Part shown: positions 1 to 13,200 of the stretch, in pieces
How the letters are laid out: every line of letters starts with the position of its first letter
How positions within the stretch are numbered: the first letter of the stretch is position 1
Origin: Jackrogersella multiformis
Lineage: Eukaryota; Ascomycota; Sordariomycetes; Xylariales; Hypoxylaceae
NCBI GenBank assembly: GCA_902806575.1
Contig: CADCXD010000006.1
Span: 62,001-126,000 of the forward strand
Direction of reading: 5' to 3'
Length of the DNA stretch: 64,000 bases
Made by a program: the position numbers and the translations under genes
Notes under the pieces: generated by a model
Told to the model about the DNA's origin: nothing
The model's database searches: none
What the model saw: the letters and a program-made list of their open reading frames with translations, nothing else

Positions 1-689
1 GCTACTTTGCTTTGAAATAACATCCTATCGCAAATATCACGCAGGGCAACCTAAACATCGAGCCAATGCTCCAACTGCCCAGTATAGAGAATGTATCCTC
101 GACACCTTTGCTATATAAGTACATTATGTTGGGTATCTAGTATTAAAAACATTTACTTTAGATTTGTATAGGTTACTTCATATTTTATAAGTATTTCACT
201 AAATAGATTCACTAAATAGAAAATAAATAAAAACGCATAAATTAACAATCAACATGCGTATAATAAACCCAAAGCCATAGATAACAGTAGGAGCGTCTTC
301 CAGTTGGTCCTTACCCGAGAAATTTAATAACCTCGTCGTGCGAATACATCATTCGTAAGACCGCAACCCTTGTCATGTCGTCATTCATCTCTCCCGCCGA
401 AGCGGTAGCCCCACCGCCGGCCGCGGGAAATAAATTGTAGTGGGGGGAGATTCGAACCTTTACCGTCTATTATCTACCTACCTAAGGTACCTACCTAATT
501 CAACACCTGACCAAAATGCGACTCGTCAACACCACATCCTTAATTAAGGAGTTTCATGGAGAGTCCGTCTCTCCATAATCCATACGTACCTAGCCTAGAC
601 TATACTCGGGTCGGCGGCTAGGAGATCAGCTTTCGCGATTGCTTACACTTAATTAAGCCCGTCTACCGCTGCGAAGTCTGGATTTATGA
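1..689. other. non-coding stretch at window start
   Basis: No gene is recognisable. The first 300 bases are AT-rich. A tRNA T-arm-like word on the minus strand near 440-460 lacks the rest of a tRNA. Short ACCTA/TAGGT palindromic words occur at about 478-500. The remains of a HET gene begin downstream. Confidence 0.5.
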
Positions 690-2536
690 AAATATAGGGC
701 ACGTGTAAGGTAGCCCGCCAGGACCGCTTTGATTACATATGGATCGACACCAGTTGCATCGACAAGACCAGCTCGGCCGAGCTCACCGAGGCTATCGGCT
801 CGATGCACAATCAATACAAAGGCTCGCAGGCCCGCTACGCTTACCTGTCCGATATCTGTAATTTCAGCGTTTACAGACATATCATCAGTTCCATCCAGAA
901 AAGCACCAGTTCATTTAAACATCTCGATAACATGAACTGAACTCCATCAATCAGGTAAATACCGGTCAGTATCGCGAATGAACATGGCGCGAGACCACCC
1001 CCCTTGAGGACGCGGCGTACTACCTACTGGGCTTGTTCAATGTCGACATGCCGCTGCTGTACGGCGAGGGTGCCAGGGTTTTTGTCCGCCTGCAGGATGT
1101 GACCATCAAGACGTGCAACGACCACACCGTATTCTGCTGCATCCGTAGCTGCTAACTGGACTAGCATGCTAGCTTGTCGCCTGCCGCATTCCGGGACATA
1201 GAAGATTATGTTTCAATAGGCGCGGAGGATAGCCCGATGCCGTACGCCATGACGAATCTCGGCCTCTCTATTTACTTACATGTCGTGTATACCCTGACGC
1301 AGATGGTCGTTGTGCTCGACGCGGGGTTCCTGTGCGGCCGCCCTGATATGCGCGTGTACGTTGCGAGTATGTAATGGAACCTTCTTGGGTGTACGGGAAT
1401 CAATAGTTCCCAATTAGACCAACTAAAGAGTTATTGCTCCTTAGACGCCTGCAGGCTCTTTGCCCAAGGAAGTAATTGATGGCTGCCGTTGCTGGAGTGC
1501 AAAGGATGAACATGCAGTGGTCGGGCTCGAATATACACAACAGGAGCAGGTGTCTAGAGAACCTGGACTCCTATCAAAGGAGGCGACAGATACTAGGGAG
1601 CGGTACAATCTGTTCATTCGGTCTTGACACGTGCCGCGAGTTAAGAGCCTGTTTAGTCTGTACGGGTCCCCTATCTTCAAGCACGATACCCTGCTCTTCA
1701 TAGACCCGACGGCGACTAGACCTTTGTCAACAGGCAAGCACGGCGCGCCGCTCGGACCCGTGGATTATGAGATTGAGACGCACTCGCACGGCATCTTCGA
1801 CGAAAATACAGCCATGCTTCGGCTACCTGCCTTCGACGGCCGCAGCTCCCTCTTGACGTCCGGGCTGCTGCGTATCTGGTTCAAGTCGCCGCAGGAGATC
1901 GATTTCTACATCCTTTTCACCGTGATATTGACGCTTATTATGAAGGAAGCCTGGTACTGCGGTGTGTACTCTGCGAAAGACCTCTAGTTCATCCGGCGTG
2001 CCGTCCAGGACAGCGTTGAGGAGGGCAGATATCCTTTAGGGGAGCAGGCGATAATACATAGCTATGTCCGAAGCGAAGCCTAGGAAGACAGGCAGAAGCG
2101 GCTGACGGCTAACACCACGGATGAGTCGCTCTTTGTGTCCATCTAGGGTACAATGACGCTCGACACCGGGACCGATACCAGGGCCACTATGTTGTCCGGT
2201 ACGTACGAGTCGCCCTACTCGGTCCCTATCAGCGCAACGGATATTGGAGACATCGCCGACCAGATGGACGACCACTACGTGAATAATAGCGAAGACGAGG
2301 AGACAGAGCTTGGGGACTGGGACTCGTCCAACGAAGAAGAGCAGGAGGAAAGCGGAAGTATCGGGCCTCCAGGGGAGAGGTCGAATATGCTACAAAGGTG
2401 GAACGTCTCTACTGAAAGCTCGCAGATCTTGTCGTCCGCGTCAGAATCGAATAAAAATTTCCCGCCACGTAGTCTTCCCGCCTTCTCCTCCATGGGTTAT
2501 GGCTTCGTGGCGCAGACCTCAATTACAATAAAGTAA
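690..2536 (+). pseudogene. decayed HET-domain (heterokaryon incompatibility) gene
   Basis: HET-domain proteins trigger cell death when incompatible fungal hyphae fuse. Two stretches match the HET core in different frames. At 725-856 the translation reads like the conserved block with WIDT, CIDK and YAYLSDI. At 988-1155 it reads EDAAYYLLGLF followed by LLYGEG and RLQ, the end of the HET domain, and then meets a TAA. Further same-strand open pieces follow at 1174-1374 (with MTNLGL, common just after the HET core), 1631-1987 and 2153-2536 (acidic). The pieces cannot be joined without crossing stops and frame changes, and the amino-terminal part is missing, so I call it a pseudogene. Base composition is not AT-collapsed, so this looks like ordinary decay more than heavy RIP. 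The outer limits are approximate. Confidence 0.7.
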
Positions 2537-3785
2537 CATTGTTACATCGGACTCGGAGCTATCCACTGGGGCACTTTGCAGAGAACATTGTCGCTCAATT
2601 CCTCTTCCGACTCTGCGCATTCGAAAAAGCGGTAGATGATCTTCGGCATTGACGCCATCAACATGCAGGAATACTTGGGGAAAATTACACTGTCAATACT
2701 ATGGCAAATGGATGTTTCTGGGAATAGGAGAATATCCCAGACGCAGATTTGTCTAAGCTAACTACCTAGAGGTAGGTAAGTAACTTGTCTATCTACCGGC
2801 GTACACAGTAGCTGGGATATAATCGTTGCGACAAGGACCTTGGTGATACTTTTCAGTCTTTAATTCTATCTGTCTGAACAATTTTACTAGGTTTGCTGAG
2901 AACGTAACGTGGTATGAATAAGGCAGCATGGCAAGGCGGTGTTATCGAAGTTAACAGCGTATATAGTGCATACGATGATAAAGGACTTCATGATAATTGA
3001 GTCTGCAAACACCAAAAACGCCATATCCGGGGTCGATCAACTTCACATAGCCTACTTAGAACCACGTTCGAATTCACGTCGTCGTGGAATCGTCTTCAAT
3101 TCTTCAGCCCAGTTTCATGATCATAGTGGTTCTAGGGAGATCAACACCTAGAAAGGTACCCCCATTCGGAACACCGCCTCGATACGCGCGGTCTCCACAC
3201 CAGGCGGGAACTCCCACTGTGTGCCCGCCTCGCTACCCAAGCCTTGGGATAACGGGATCCCCGTCTGGCGGGAGGGGACCGTCATTAATGAGATGGACGG
3301 TCTACACCACCAGGCCAGCAGGCGAGATCCCCCTTTAGTAGTGAGAACTGGTTCGGTTCCTGTGAGCGTTATTGGTATCTCGTTAATAGCTCAATTACAC
3401 CAGTCTATTTTTATCTGGTTGTTTAAAAAAATCGATATAAAAATAATCTGTAACTTATATCGCCAAGCCCTTTTAATGCGATATAAAATAAAGTAAAAAC
3501 CCCCGAGGCAGGGGAGCGGGGACTTGTCATGCCGGTAATTAGGCAGTTGCACAGGGGTCCTGATGGGAGCCGACTTGGCAACGGGAAGACGACGACAGCA
3601 AATCGCTGTTTATGGTAACATGTGCTGGCTGGGGCTCCATAGGGCTCCGTGCCTTCGAACAGCATTACGGCTTCATGCAGGGACGTCGATCACAGCGCGA
3701 TCAAGCCCGGTAGCGAAGCTGGCTTCCATGGAGCCGCGATGCTTTCACTTCGAAGGCCTTCGACCGCCACGCCTCCTTAAACTGC
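2537..3785. other. non-coding stretch
   Basis: Only short open frames without family resemblance or plausible splice structure are present. Nothing convincing is seen here. Confidence 0.5.
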
Positions 3786-3792
3786 TATAAAG
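3786..3792 (+). promoter_or_regulatory. TATA box of the secreted-protein gene
   Basis: TATAAAG lies 157 bases before the ATG. It is followed by a CT/CAAC-rich leader (about 3840-3940) of the kind seen before highly expressed fungal genes. Confidence 0.6.
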
Positions 3793-3942
3793 ATCCGGCT
3801 GTTCGCCGCCTTCAGTTTGGGTTTTCGATTCCTCACCAGACTACTACTTCCTGAACTCTACTCAAGCTCAGCTCTTCATCTCAAGCCAACCAACCTCACA
3901 ACTTCACTCGCCTACCAATCATCAACCAAACCAACCATCAAG

Positions 3943-4424
3943 ATGCGTTTCACTCCCGCCCTCGCTCTTGCTGCCCTCGCCGGCACCGCCATCGCGGAGA
4001 CCGCCACCGTGAGCTCGCTCTACGTCCACAAGGACGGCAGCACCGTCGACGGCGTGTCCTTCAAGTTTTCCGGCGATGACGCCAAGGACATGACCTGCAG
4101 CGCCACCGCCGAACAGGTCAAGAAGTTCCCGACCAGCATCCTCGCCTGTGGCAACAGCCCGTACCGCTTCTCCATTGGACCTAGCGGCAACCCCGGCGCC
4201 TACGAGCTCCGTCTCAGCCACTCGCTCAGCACTGGGTAAGTTTTTTCTTCTTCCTATCCTACTAGGATAGAACTATTCATGAGAATGATGAGCACGCGAC
4301 TAACATCATCAACAGTGGTGCCATTTCCGGCGCCGCCTCCATCGACACCCACTGCCGCTCCGGCGGCGGGTCCTTCAATATCTGCGGCCAGAGCCTGCCC
4401 ACGGTGTCCATCACCCTCTCTTAA
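3943..4424 (+). CDS. small secreted AA1-like (effector-type) protein, 133 aa
   Basis: Exons 3943-4235 and 4316-4424 are joined by a GTAAGT...CAG intron in phase 2, giving 133 residues. The start is the ATG in the context CAAGATGCG. A signal peptide covers residues 1-20 (MRFTPALALAALAGTAIAE), followed by a beta-rich domain with four cysteines (TCSAT, LACG, THC, NIC) that could form two disulphides. The layout resembles small AA1-like/Alt a 1-type secreted proteins of plant-associated ascomycetes. The matching of the pattern is from memory of the family. The protein is probably extracellular, but a role as effector or allergen is not shown by the sequence. Codons are GC-rich and a TATA box precedes the gene, so strong expression is likely. 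Confidence 0.85.
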
Positions 4425-6408
4425 GCGCCATCCGTTTGATGCACGACAAGTCCATTCGCCTGGGTCATTGACGATCGGGGAGGGGGGGCGATGATGTGAG
4501 CAGGAGATGGAAAGAGAGAGCCGAGGGGGGAAAGGGAGTAACACCGTTGCTTGCCTTCAACTTCCATTCGTACACATAGAGTAGAATTTTAGAGCTTTTT
4601 GTCTGGCCACCCTTGGTTGTTCCTGAATGTTCGATCGTGATTGAAATGCTTCGAGTAAAATGTGATGATGTCAGTACAGCATTCTTAGTAGAAATGTTCT
4701 CATGTAGAATCGGAACTCCTAAAGTAAATATGCCAATTGCTGAAGTGACTGTATCTCACAAGAACTCAGCCTTTCGTAACACAATAAAACTTGCAATATA
4801 TATACTTAAGAAATATACCTACCTAAGTACTTTCTCTGTTCTTATATTACTTACCATACTAGGTACTCTTCACACGTTATTCCTTATACACTACTCCTCA
4901 TACCCTGCTACATAGGTATCAATATATATTATATAAGCCTTAAAGCAACCTTATTCGAACGGATCACATATATGGCATATATTTCTAACGGAGGTCGGAA
5001 AGGGCAACAACAAGGTTGACAATAATGTCAACAGCGAGGCTTGTAATAGCTTGAGAAAAAGTATATGAATACCTAGTCTAAAGGACTTGTACTCTATTTA
5101 CACTTGGTATCCACTACTCATATACTATGAATGGTTTAAGGACACAGTCACTTCAACAGTTAACACAGTCACGTTAGGCGTTCCCACGTAGAATCGCTTG
5201 TGTATTTCGGTCCGAATTGAGGCATGGTGCAGGCATCTTATATCGCAATGTTATGTGCCCGTATGTGTACATATATAGATAGATAAGAAGTATCGATATC
5301 TGATCTCATAGCAGTTTCAAACTCTGAAATGAAATTGTAACCTTCCCTCCTAAAGAGCTATCGCGGACGTTACTATTGCAACATCGTTCCTCAGCCCATC
5401 GTAACCTTCTTGCTGTTGCTAGTGATGGTGCTACGGTAGACTGAATAGCTTTTTTTCTAATTGATTGAAGTTACCACAACCATTATTATTACTTTTTATT
5501 ATAAGTCTACTTGCTATATAATACTGTAAAAAGAGGCGTGCCTAGGAAAAGGTATGAATTGTAATACGGAGGTTATATTACCTATATATATTTGAGCTTC
5601 AATACAAATAAAGACATTCTTATCATATAAGATACTGTAGATCTTGAGGCAGCCATTATAGCAACATTGAAGGGATCTTCATAGTCGCCTTAGGAAGCTA
5701 TGTTTACTTACATAAATACCTGTATAGCGCACGCAAATAGACTGAATAGTAACTAAGCATGTAATATGAATTATACCTGGGAATCACATTACTTGTACTG
5801 TGCCGTTAGATGAACACAACGTGTCATATATCATTCCTTAAGTAATTTAACTTATTATGAAGAAGGTTTAAGAAAGGCAAACCTCGAGGTAGAGCACTTT
5901 CCATGCTATTATGTATTCTGGTGTATTTTCGTTATTACATCATGCCTCGTTTTGATGTGAATAGCAGTTCTGATAAAATAGTTCTTACGATGTCCTGGTC
6001 GCCATTTCATACACTGTAGGTATTTGATTTGATATGTAAATGACAAATGTATATACTCTTCTTTTACATATATATAATAAATATTTAAAAGATATGGTTA
6101 GCCATCCTCTTTATGACCCCATGACTACCTACCTAGGTAAATGACCCAATTCGCCTGTAATGATTGCCTATAACTCCAACATTCGAATTGTCTTCCTAAT
6201 GGTCTTAGTTTTCCTACCCTAACGTAATTTCAGGGCATGGTTTGGTTGCCTCGTGTAAAACTCACGGTACGTAATACATAGTAGCGTATACAAAGGTGTA
6301 ACAATCAGCATCGATAACCCTCGGCCACTGTTAGCGTCATTTTATAGCTTCGATATCCAACTAGCTGGGCCTGTAAGCATATTCCACGCTTATGATTAGT
6401 CCCCGATC
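4425..6408. other. AT-rich intergenic stretch, about 2 kb
   Basis: No gene, RNA or repeat array is recognised. Composition is AT-rich with many short poly-A/T tracts. One exact TACCTAGGTA palindrome lies at 6130-6139. A 100-codon open frame at 4613-4915 has no family resemblance and is probably chance. Confidence 0.5.
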
Positions 6409-8377
6409 TCACTGAGGAGAATCATCCGTTAGTTTTAGGCAGCGCTCGAATAGGTCTACCGCCTCTTGGACGTATGTTACATGCTCGCCTAGCTCGATCG
6501 ACCGATAATACCACGGCTGATCAATCTGCTCTGGGAAGTTGCTTAAAGAGTCTGCCGTATCACGGAAGACCCGCCACCTGCTCTCGAAGTCTCGGCCCAT
6601 TTGGTCGGCTCCCGCTGTGGCGCCTATCTTTCGGCAGTAGTTCTCTACTGCAGACATCGCCTCGAGCGTCTGGATGTGTGCGGGTCCGTAGATCTCCTGC
6701 GATATTCTAAGGAGATAATGCCCCGCTTGTAACGCCTCCGCCTGCGTTCCCTTGCGTTCTTTAATTTCAAACATCAGCCAGGCAGCCTTACAACGGAGAT
6801 CCGGATAAGCACTCGGTGGTTGTGATTCCAGCCAGGTTATTATCTCTTTGGTAAGAGTCTCTGCTTTCTTAACTCGTCGTCTCCCTAAGTAGGACAAGAC
6901 CAATCTGAATTTGGATTCTTGAAGTAGAAATTCCGCGGCTTCCCTCGAGATCGCTCGCCCGGCAATCATGCCCTGGATAACAGTTTCAAGCAGGTTGTAT
7001 GATAACATTCCCGTGCAGTGAAGCTGGATGAAGACAAACGCGCCCTGTACGTCGTTCGTCGTGTTCGTCTCCCTTGAGTTGACATGCCGACCCCACATGT
7101 CCAAGTAGGACTCGAATATGGCACTAGCATGGTCATTAATCCCACTCATACCTGTCAGTACAACCCGTGACCACAGCTGGTTAAACGGGTGTCCCGGTGG
7201 TAACATCAACGATGTAAGTTTTGATGCGTAGTCGATGAAGGCATCGCCAAGCTGGTTGTTCTGACTAGCAAGAACCATCGCGCACTTATATGTAGCTAGC
7301 CAAAACATCGAGTCTGGTTGCTGTAATTGCAATTTGTACTGGTCGAAACATAAACCCAGCAACGAAAAGCCTTCGTTCATTCGACCATGGCGGATCAAGC
7401 CTTGAGACGAAGCAACATAGTGCTGCCAGGTGAAGGCGCCGTTCATTTCAGCGCGATCCCCTTGAGCTGCCATTTCCCATATGCCATTATCGAAAGCGCC
7501 GTTTATAAAATTGCGGAGGATTTGCATGCACTCGTGTGGCACTCTCAATTCGGTGGGCTCCTCCATCCGGGGAGAAATGGACATGGCTGAGTCGGTCGTG
7601 TCGGGAGATGGGGATGGCGACGGGGTGCGGCAGATAACCTGGGCTATCCTTGAAGAATTAGATCCTTCGCCATCCACCCCCTTCTCGGCGCGCATAATCT
7701 TCTTGGAGATGAGCGGGGCTGCACGATAGCGGTAGCGTTGAAGTCGGTCCGGGTCGATCCGTCTGCCCCTGATGTACGCTACCGTTGGTTTTCCGGCAGC
7801 GGCTCGGGCAGTCTGTTGGCGAAAGATCTCGACGGCCTCCTCGGCTTTGATTTTCTTCTCGATGCCCCATTTCTGGAAGCGCGCTTTGTACATCCTCACA
7901 CTTGCGAACCGGTTAGATGGCTGGACCAACAACGGCCACGGTGAACCTTGAGAGATATTTGTGGCTAATTGAGACTCACGTCGCGAAGAACTGGTGTTTG
8001 TCCTGCATTATTTGCATAATCTCCTTCAAGGTCTTGTTTTGATCTCTATCTGTTACATATCATGTTAATTGGCGCACTCCATTTCGCAAGTAGGACACTA
8101 GGGTAGATAGTAGAATAAAACCAAGATAGCGAAGGAAAAACAAGCGAAACGATGAGTAGAGGAATGCGAAGCTAGTTGAACATACTAAGGGTAGTGGTAG
8201 TAGGTTAGCATTCATCCTGTCAACTAGAAGCCTAGAAAATCTAAGAGAATTGGGAGAACTAGGAGTATAGTGAGAATAGTGAAGCCATTTCGCTTACCAG
8301 AGAGTTGTGATATAATTTCTTTGAGAGGCCCAATCGTCGGCGGTGGCCCAGCCATTGTGGCCGGTAGGAGTAGCCAT
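6409..8377 (-). CDS. Clr5-domain protein, about 546 aa, first junction out of phase
   Basis: Clr5 is a fungal amino-terminal domain of about 50 residues found in putative regulatory proteins. It is assembled from three exons: 8298-8377 (starts MATPTGHNGW, with ADDWASQRNYITTL), 7980-8049 (NKTLKEIMQIMQDKH), and 6409-7900 (VRMYKARFQKWGIEKK and the long carboxy-terminal region). The second intron, 7901-7979, has GTGAGT, a CTAAC branch and an AAG acceptor, and joins in frame to read FFAT-VRMYK. The first intron, 8050-8297, has a good GTAAGC donor and AACAG acceptor, but joining there leaves one base too many and gives a stop. Removing a single G restores the domain. The carboxy-terminal half looks helical and may form TPR-like repeats. 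Either the assembly has one extra base, splicing is non-canonical, or the allele is broken. Confidence 0.7.
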
Positions 8378-10204
8378 TGCGAGGCGAAGAGCAATTCGAG
8401 ATAGAATGTCAACTGGACATTGAGGGACTGGACATCGAAGGATTGGCCAATTGGTCACAGATCGTGATACGACAGATCCAAGGTCAGACAGTAAGTCAGG
8501 AAGACTACTATTAGAGGGAATATCGGAGTCGATGGCGATTAATATGTTTGGTATGGTAACACTGTAGTGGGCCGCGTAAAAACCAAGAAGCCAAGGTGTG
8601 CAGCAGAATGGATGCAGTGCAGTGCAGGCAAACTTGCAACTAGCCGTGTCATTCCCACATCTTTCCCGGAACAGATAGACCAGGTGGAGATCCGATCAGG
8701 TAGGTGACACTGCTTAGCTGGCGATCTTGCGACACTGTGAAGCTGTGGTCAATATGGTAATATGGCCGATATGGCTGGCATATGGTCAAAAAACAATTAG
8801 AAACAGCTGAGAAGCAGACGTCGGTCTCATCGTGGGTTGTATATCGGAGTGTGTCGGGGGAGGCAGACCAGGGATTGTATCGGCCGTCGAGTAACGGTAA
8901 TGTAATGTAGTGTAGTGTAGTGTAGTGAGGTAGTGTAGTGTTGGGTATTGGTATGTAAGCAGAGACAGATCGAGATAGATCGATAGATTACGAATATTTG
9001 AGACAGATACGTATTGGCAGCCCTGTCTGGACCAATTATTAGGCTATTTTAAATATAGCTGTACCTGGGTGGTAGGTAGTCGTAGTGAGGTACAGTTTAG
9101 CTTATGAGATCTTCATAAAATTCGGGATATTCGGATAGTAGTTGCTGTTGGTAATATCCGGCATACAGAGGACTATACTAGATACTCTTAATAATAATAT
9201 CCTGCATTATTGGTGAGTTGGCGAAGGGATGGCGAAAGTGAAGTGAAGGTGAAGGGGAGAAAGGAAGGGATAAAATTATTGGATTTGGAAGGGCTCGTGC
9301 GGCGTAGACATTCGTAGCGACGTCGTACGGCAGCAGCCAGTCACGCGAGAACTACATGTAGTATGTACATGGTAGATTTCGGCATATTCGCGCCAATCGA
9401 ATCACTGGAGACTTCCAAGGTTCCAGGGTTCCAAGGTTCCAAGGATTTTTCTTTCCATGCGAGTCTAGGTACACTAGGTATGTACCCAGTACGTACCATT
9501 CTGCCACCTTAAATAGATTCCAAGAATAAGGTACACGCCGTAAGCTAATTCAATGCGCACGGTGTTAGTTATGCGGAGATGGAGACACAGTATTAGGTAG
9601 TTTATATCAGGGATTATTGACTGTGTGGCAGCGTGGCTAATGGAAACGGTGTGGCACAGCAAATACGGTAATACGAGAGGGTGATAGAGTTTGGTTGGCT
9701 AGGCAAATTATGTCATTAGGCACACAAAGTAAACAAAACCTTGATCAAATGTTAACTTCCATTATTTATTATTTATTCCAACCAAACAAACACCCGAAGT
9801 CGGCTTGCATATACATGAATAATATGTAAAAGTCAGCTATAGCATCTGTCGTGTTTAGTCGTCACCGCCTTTCTAGATTACTAATCGATTACCTTTTCTA
9901 GCTTTCCATGAGGTTTGTTTACCCCCTCTATCTAATCCTAACCTCATAACCATCCCGCCTTAAGTACCTAGGTAGTTTAAGGCTCAATATTCACATATTC
10001 ACCTTCACGTATTCATATATTCACAACCACAATAGAAAGCCAGGTGACAACTTTGGAATTCGGCCAAGGAACGACTTTAAGTCTACCAATACATCCGATT
10101 TTCAAAAACACCAACACTCCGAGCATAAGTTTCGAGATAGAAAGAAATTAGATAACTGGAGCACGAGTGATCAAATAAAACAACAACAACAAAATCCTTC
10201 CATC
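8378..10204. other. divergent intergenic region, Clr5 gene / SNF2 gene
   Basis: This 1.8-kb region lies between two divergent starts. It holds a TGTAG-type microsatellite (about 8899-8940), repeated CAAGGTTCC words near 9417-9440, and one TACCTAGGTA palindrome at 9965-9974. No gene is recognised. Confidence 0.5.
8899..8940. repeat. TGTAG pentanucleotide microsatellite
   Basis: Imperfect tandem copies of the 5-base unit TGTAG run through this stretch, interrupted by GAGG. Confidence 0.75.
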
Positions 10205-13200
10205 ATGGTCAGGGAGCATGCACCGCCTAGCGCGCCGTTGCGTCCCCTAGGATCTAACGAGAGAAACGGCAATGCTCCAAGCCAGTCAAGTCGTCCTGAC
10301 AAGAAAACATCAGGGTCAATAAATACGGACGTCGAAGGCTTCAAATCTATTAACCCTGATTCCTCGACTACGAGACCCGCCCCAGGGCCAGCTGTCAAAT
10401 CTCGAGTTCTTTCTGGAAATATCGAAGACAAATACGCGAACCTCTTCATTCAACCAAAGACTCGACCAGAACACCACCGCCCCCAACGAATCTCGGGACC
10501 ACTGCAGCCTACTTATAAGGATAAGAAGCCGCCTGCGCCTCCCATGTTCAATACCATGCAACCCGGCCCGATAGGAACGGCTGGTAACCCAATATCGGTT
10601 CCCGACGGTCTAGCCTCGATTTATAGTCAGACTGGCGTTTTCTCCACCTACGTCGAGCCGAAGAAAGCTGCCGCCGACATCAAGGCCCTGCTCGAAGGCT
10701 CTATAGAAGATGAAGAGGACAAGGAAGTAAAGGAAGAAGACGATGAAGATAAGTCTCACGTAGAAGGACTCAGTGTTCGGCTCCTACGTCATCAAATCGA
10801 GGGTGTAGAATGGATGAAAGGTCGTGAGCTCGGTCCGGTCAAGAAAGGGAAAGTACCCAAGGGTGGCCTTCTCGCCGACGATATGGGCTTGGGAAAGACC
10901 TTGCAGTCCATAGCACTTATCCTGGAAAACCAAAAGCCGGAAGACAAGCATCCAGGGGTTGAGAAAACAACGCTGGTTGTTGCACCATTGGCTCTCATCC
11001 GCCAGTGGGAGGCCGAGTTGAAGGAGAAGGTAACCGAATCCCACAAGCTGAAGGTACTCGTCCATCATGGACCTCAACGCACCAAAAGTTTTGCAGATCT
11101 CCGCCGATATGACGTGGTCATCACGACCTATCAGATTCTAGTTTCGGAGCACGGCCATACCACCGATTCTTTCAAAACCGGTTGCTTTGGTTTACACTGG
11201 TATCGTGTCATCCTGGATGAAGCACACACGATCAAGAACAGAAACGCGAAAGCTACAAAGGCGTGCTGCGACCTACGCAGCGTGTATCGTTGGTGTCTTT
11301 CCGGCACCCCAATGCAAAATAACTTGGATGAACTCCAAAGCTTGGTGAAGTTCCTCAGAATCAAACCCTATGATGATCTTCGGGAATGGAAGGACCATTT
11401 TGACTTACCGATGAAGAACGGCAAGGGTGATGTCGCAATGCGCCGCCTCCACAGCCTGTTGCAATGTTTCATGAAACGCCGGACCAAGGACATCTTGAAG
11501 GAGGATGGTGCTCTTAGCACCAGTAGAAAGGATGACAAGGAAGGCGACCAAAGCGCAACTCCAGCCTTCAAAATTACCGAGAGAAAGGTTGTTACGGTTT
11601 CGGCTGAGTTCACGCCAGCCGAGAGGCGATTCTACGACAGGCTGGAAAAGCGAACAGATAAGAGTATTGAGGAGATGATGAAGAAAAAGCTCAACTATGC
11701 CAGTGCCTTGGTACTTCTCTTGCGTTTGAGGCAGGCCTGCGACCATCCAAAGCTTGTTGAAGGCAAGCTTGAGAAGGACAAGGATGCCCTTTCTGAAGAG
11801 ACAAAACCGAAGAAGATCGACGGTGACGTCGATGCTTTGGCGGACCTTCTTGGCGGGCTCGGTGTCGAAACTAAACATTGCGATATATGCGGCTGGGAAC
11901 TTGACTCTGAAAGCCGTCAACTCGGTACAGATAAGTGCAAGGCCTGCTTCGAAGACTTGGAGTATTTCAAGCACCACGAGGAGGGCGGGGAGCTGAAAAC
12001 TCCGAAGATTAGGTCGAGGAAGAAGAAGAGTAAGGCTAAGGTCAAGGTTAAGGTTAAGAAGGTGGTAGAAGAAACGGTCAAGACTGAGCTTGCCCAAAAG
12101 CGGAAACCCAGAAATCGCCGTGCCGTCATCGATAGTGATGACGAGGAGGAGGAGGCAGATTGGATCGTCTCTGGTGATGAACAAGGCCCGCTGCGCCTAG
12201 GCAAAGCTGGCGGCACTGACGATGAGAACGCCGAGGGAGAAGGTGAGACTATTAACTCTGAAGACTCCGAAGAGGAAGAAACCCAGGATGGCAGTCAGTT
12301 GGACAGCTTCGTTGTAGACGACGGGAAAGATACGAAGCCCGAGAAACTCCAGCGCGCCTTAGACGAATCAGACTCCGAAGATACTCAAGACTCCCAAGAG
12401 GAGGAAGAGGAAGAGGAGGAATTTGAATCCGTCTCCGTACTCCAATCCAAGATGAGCAAAGTGAAACTCGAAGACAGCGAGGATGACGAGGACGAAAAAG
12501 ATGATAACAATGACGAAGAAGACGCAGACTCGAAGTCTCAATCCGATTCCGAAGACGACGACACAGGCATCTCCGAATCCGAGCTCGACAGCGACTCCTC
12601 CTCCGACTCAGCCCAGCACCCCCGGTCCCGGCGCGAGAAGGAAAAGACGCCCCACGTGCTCGCATCGGCCAAGATCCGGCAGCTGATCACGCTGCTGCAC
12701 GAGGAGGTGCAGGACCACAAGTTCATCGTGTTCTCGCAGTTCACCAGCATGCTGGACCTAGTAGAGCCCTTCTTCCGCAAGGAGGGCATCCGGTACACGC
12801 GGTACGACGGCAGCATGAAGAACGACGCGCGCGAGGAGGCGCTCAACTCGCTGCGCAACAACGCGCGCACCCGCGTGCTGCTGTGCTCGCTGCGCTGCGG
12901 CGCGCTCGGCCTCAACCTCACGGCCGCCAGCCGCGTCGTCATCCTCGAGCCCTTCTGGAACCCGTTCGTCGAGGAGCAGGCCATCGACCGCGTCCACCGC
13001 CTCACCCAGACCGTCGACGTCGTCGTCTACAAGCTCACCATCGAGAACAGCGTCGAGGAGCGCATCCTCGAGCTCCAGCAGAAGAAGCGGCTCCTCGCCC
13101 AGGCCGCCATCGAGGGCGGCACCCGCAAGGAGGGCCTCAAGCTCGGCCTCAAGGAGATGATGGACCTGTTCCGCCACGTCGGGCCTGCTATCGGCGAGGT

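Noticed and set aside
435..465. tRNA T-arm-like word GGTTCGAATC on the minus strand
   Set aside because: No matching acceptor stem, anticodon arm or A box could be found upstream.
11405..12184. 259-codon minus-strand frame inside the SNF2 gene
   Set aside because: It is antisense to a clear SNF2 coding region and has no recognisable domain.
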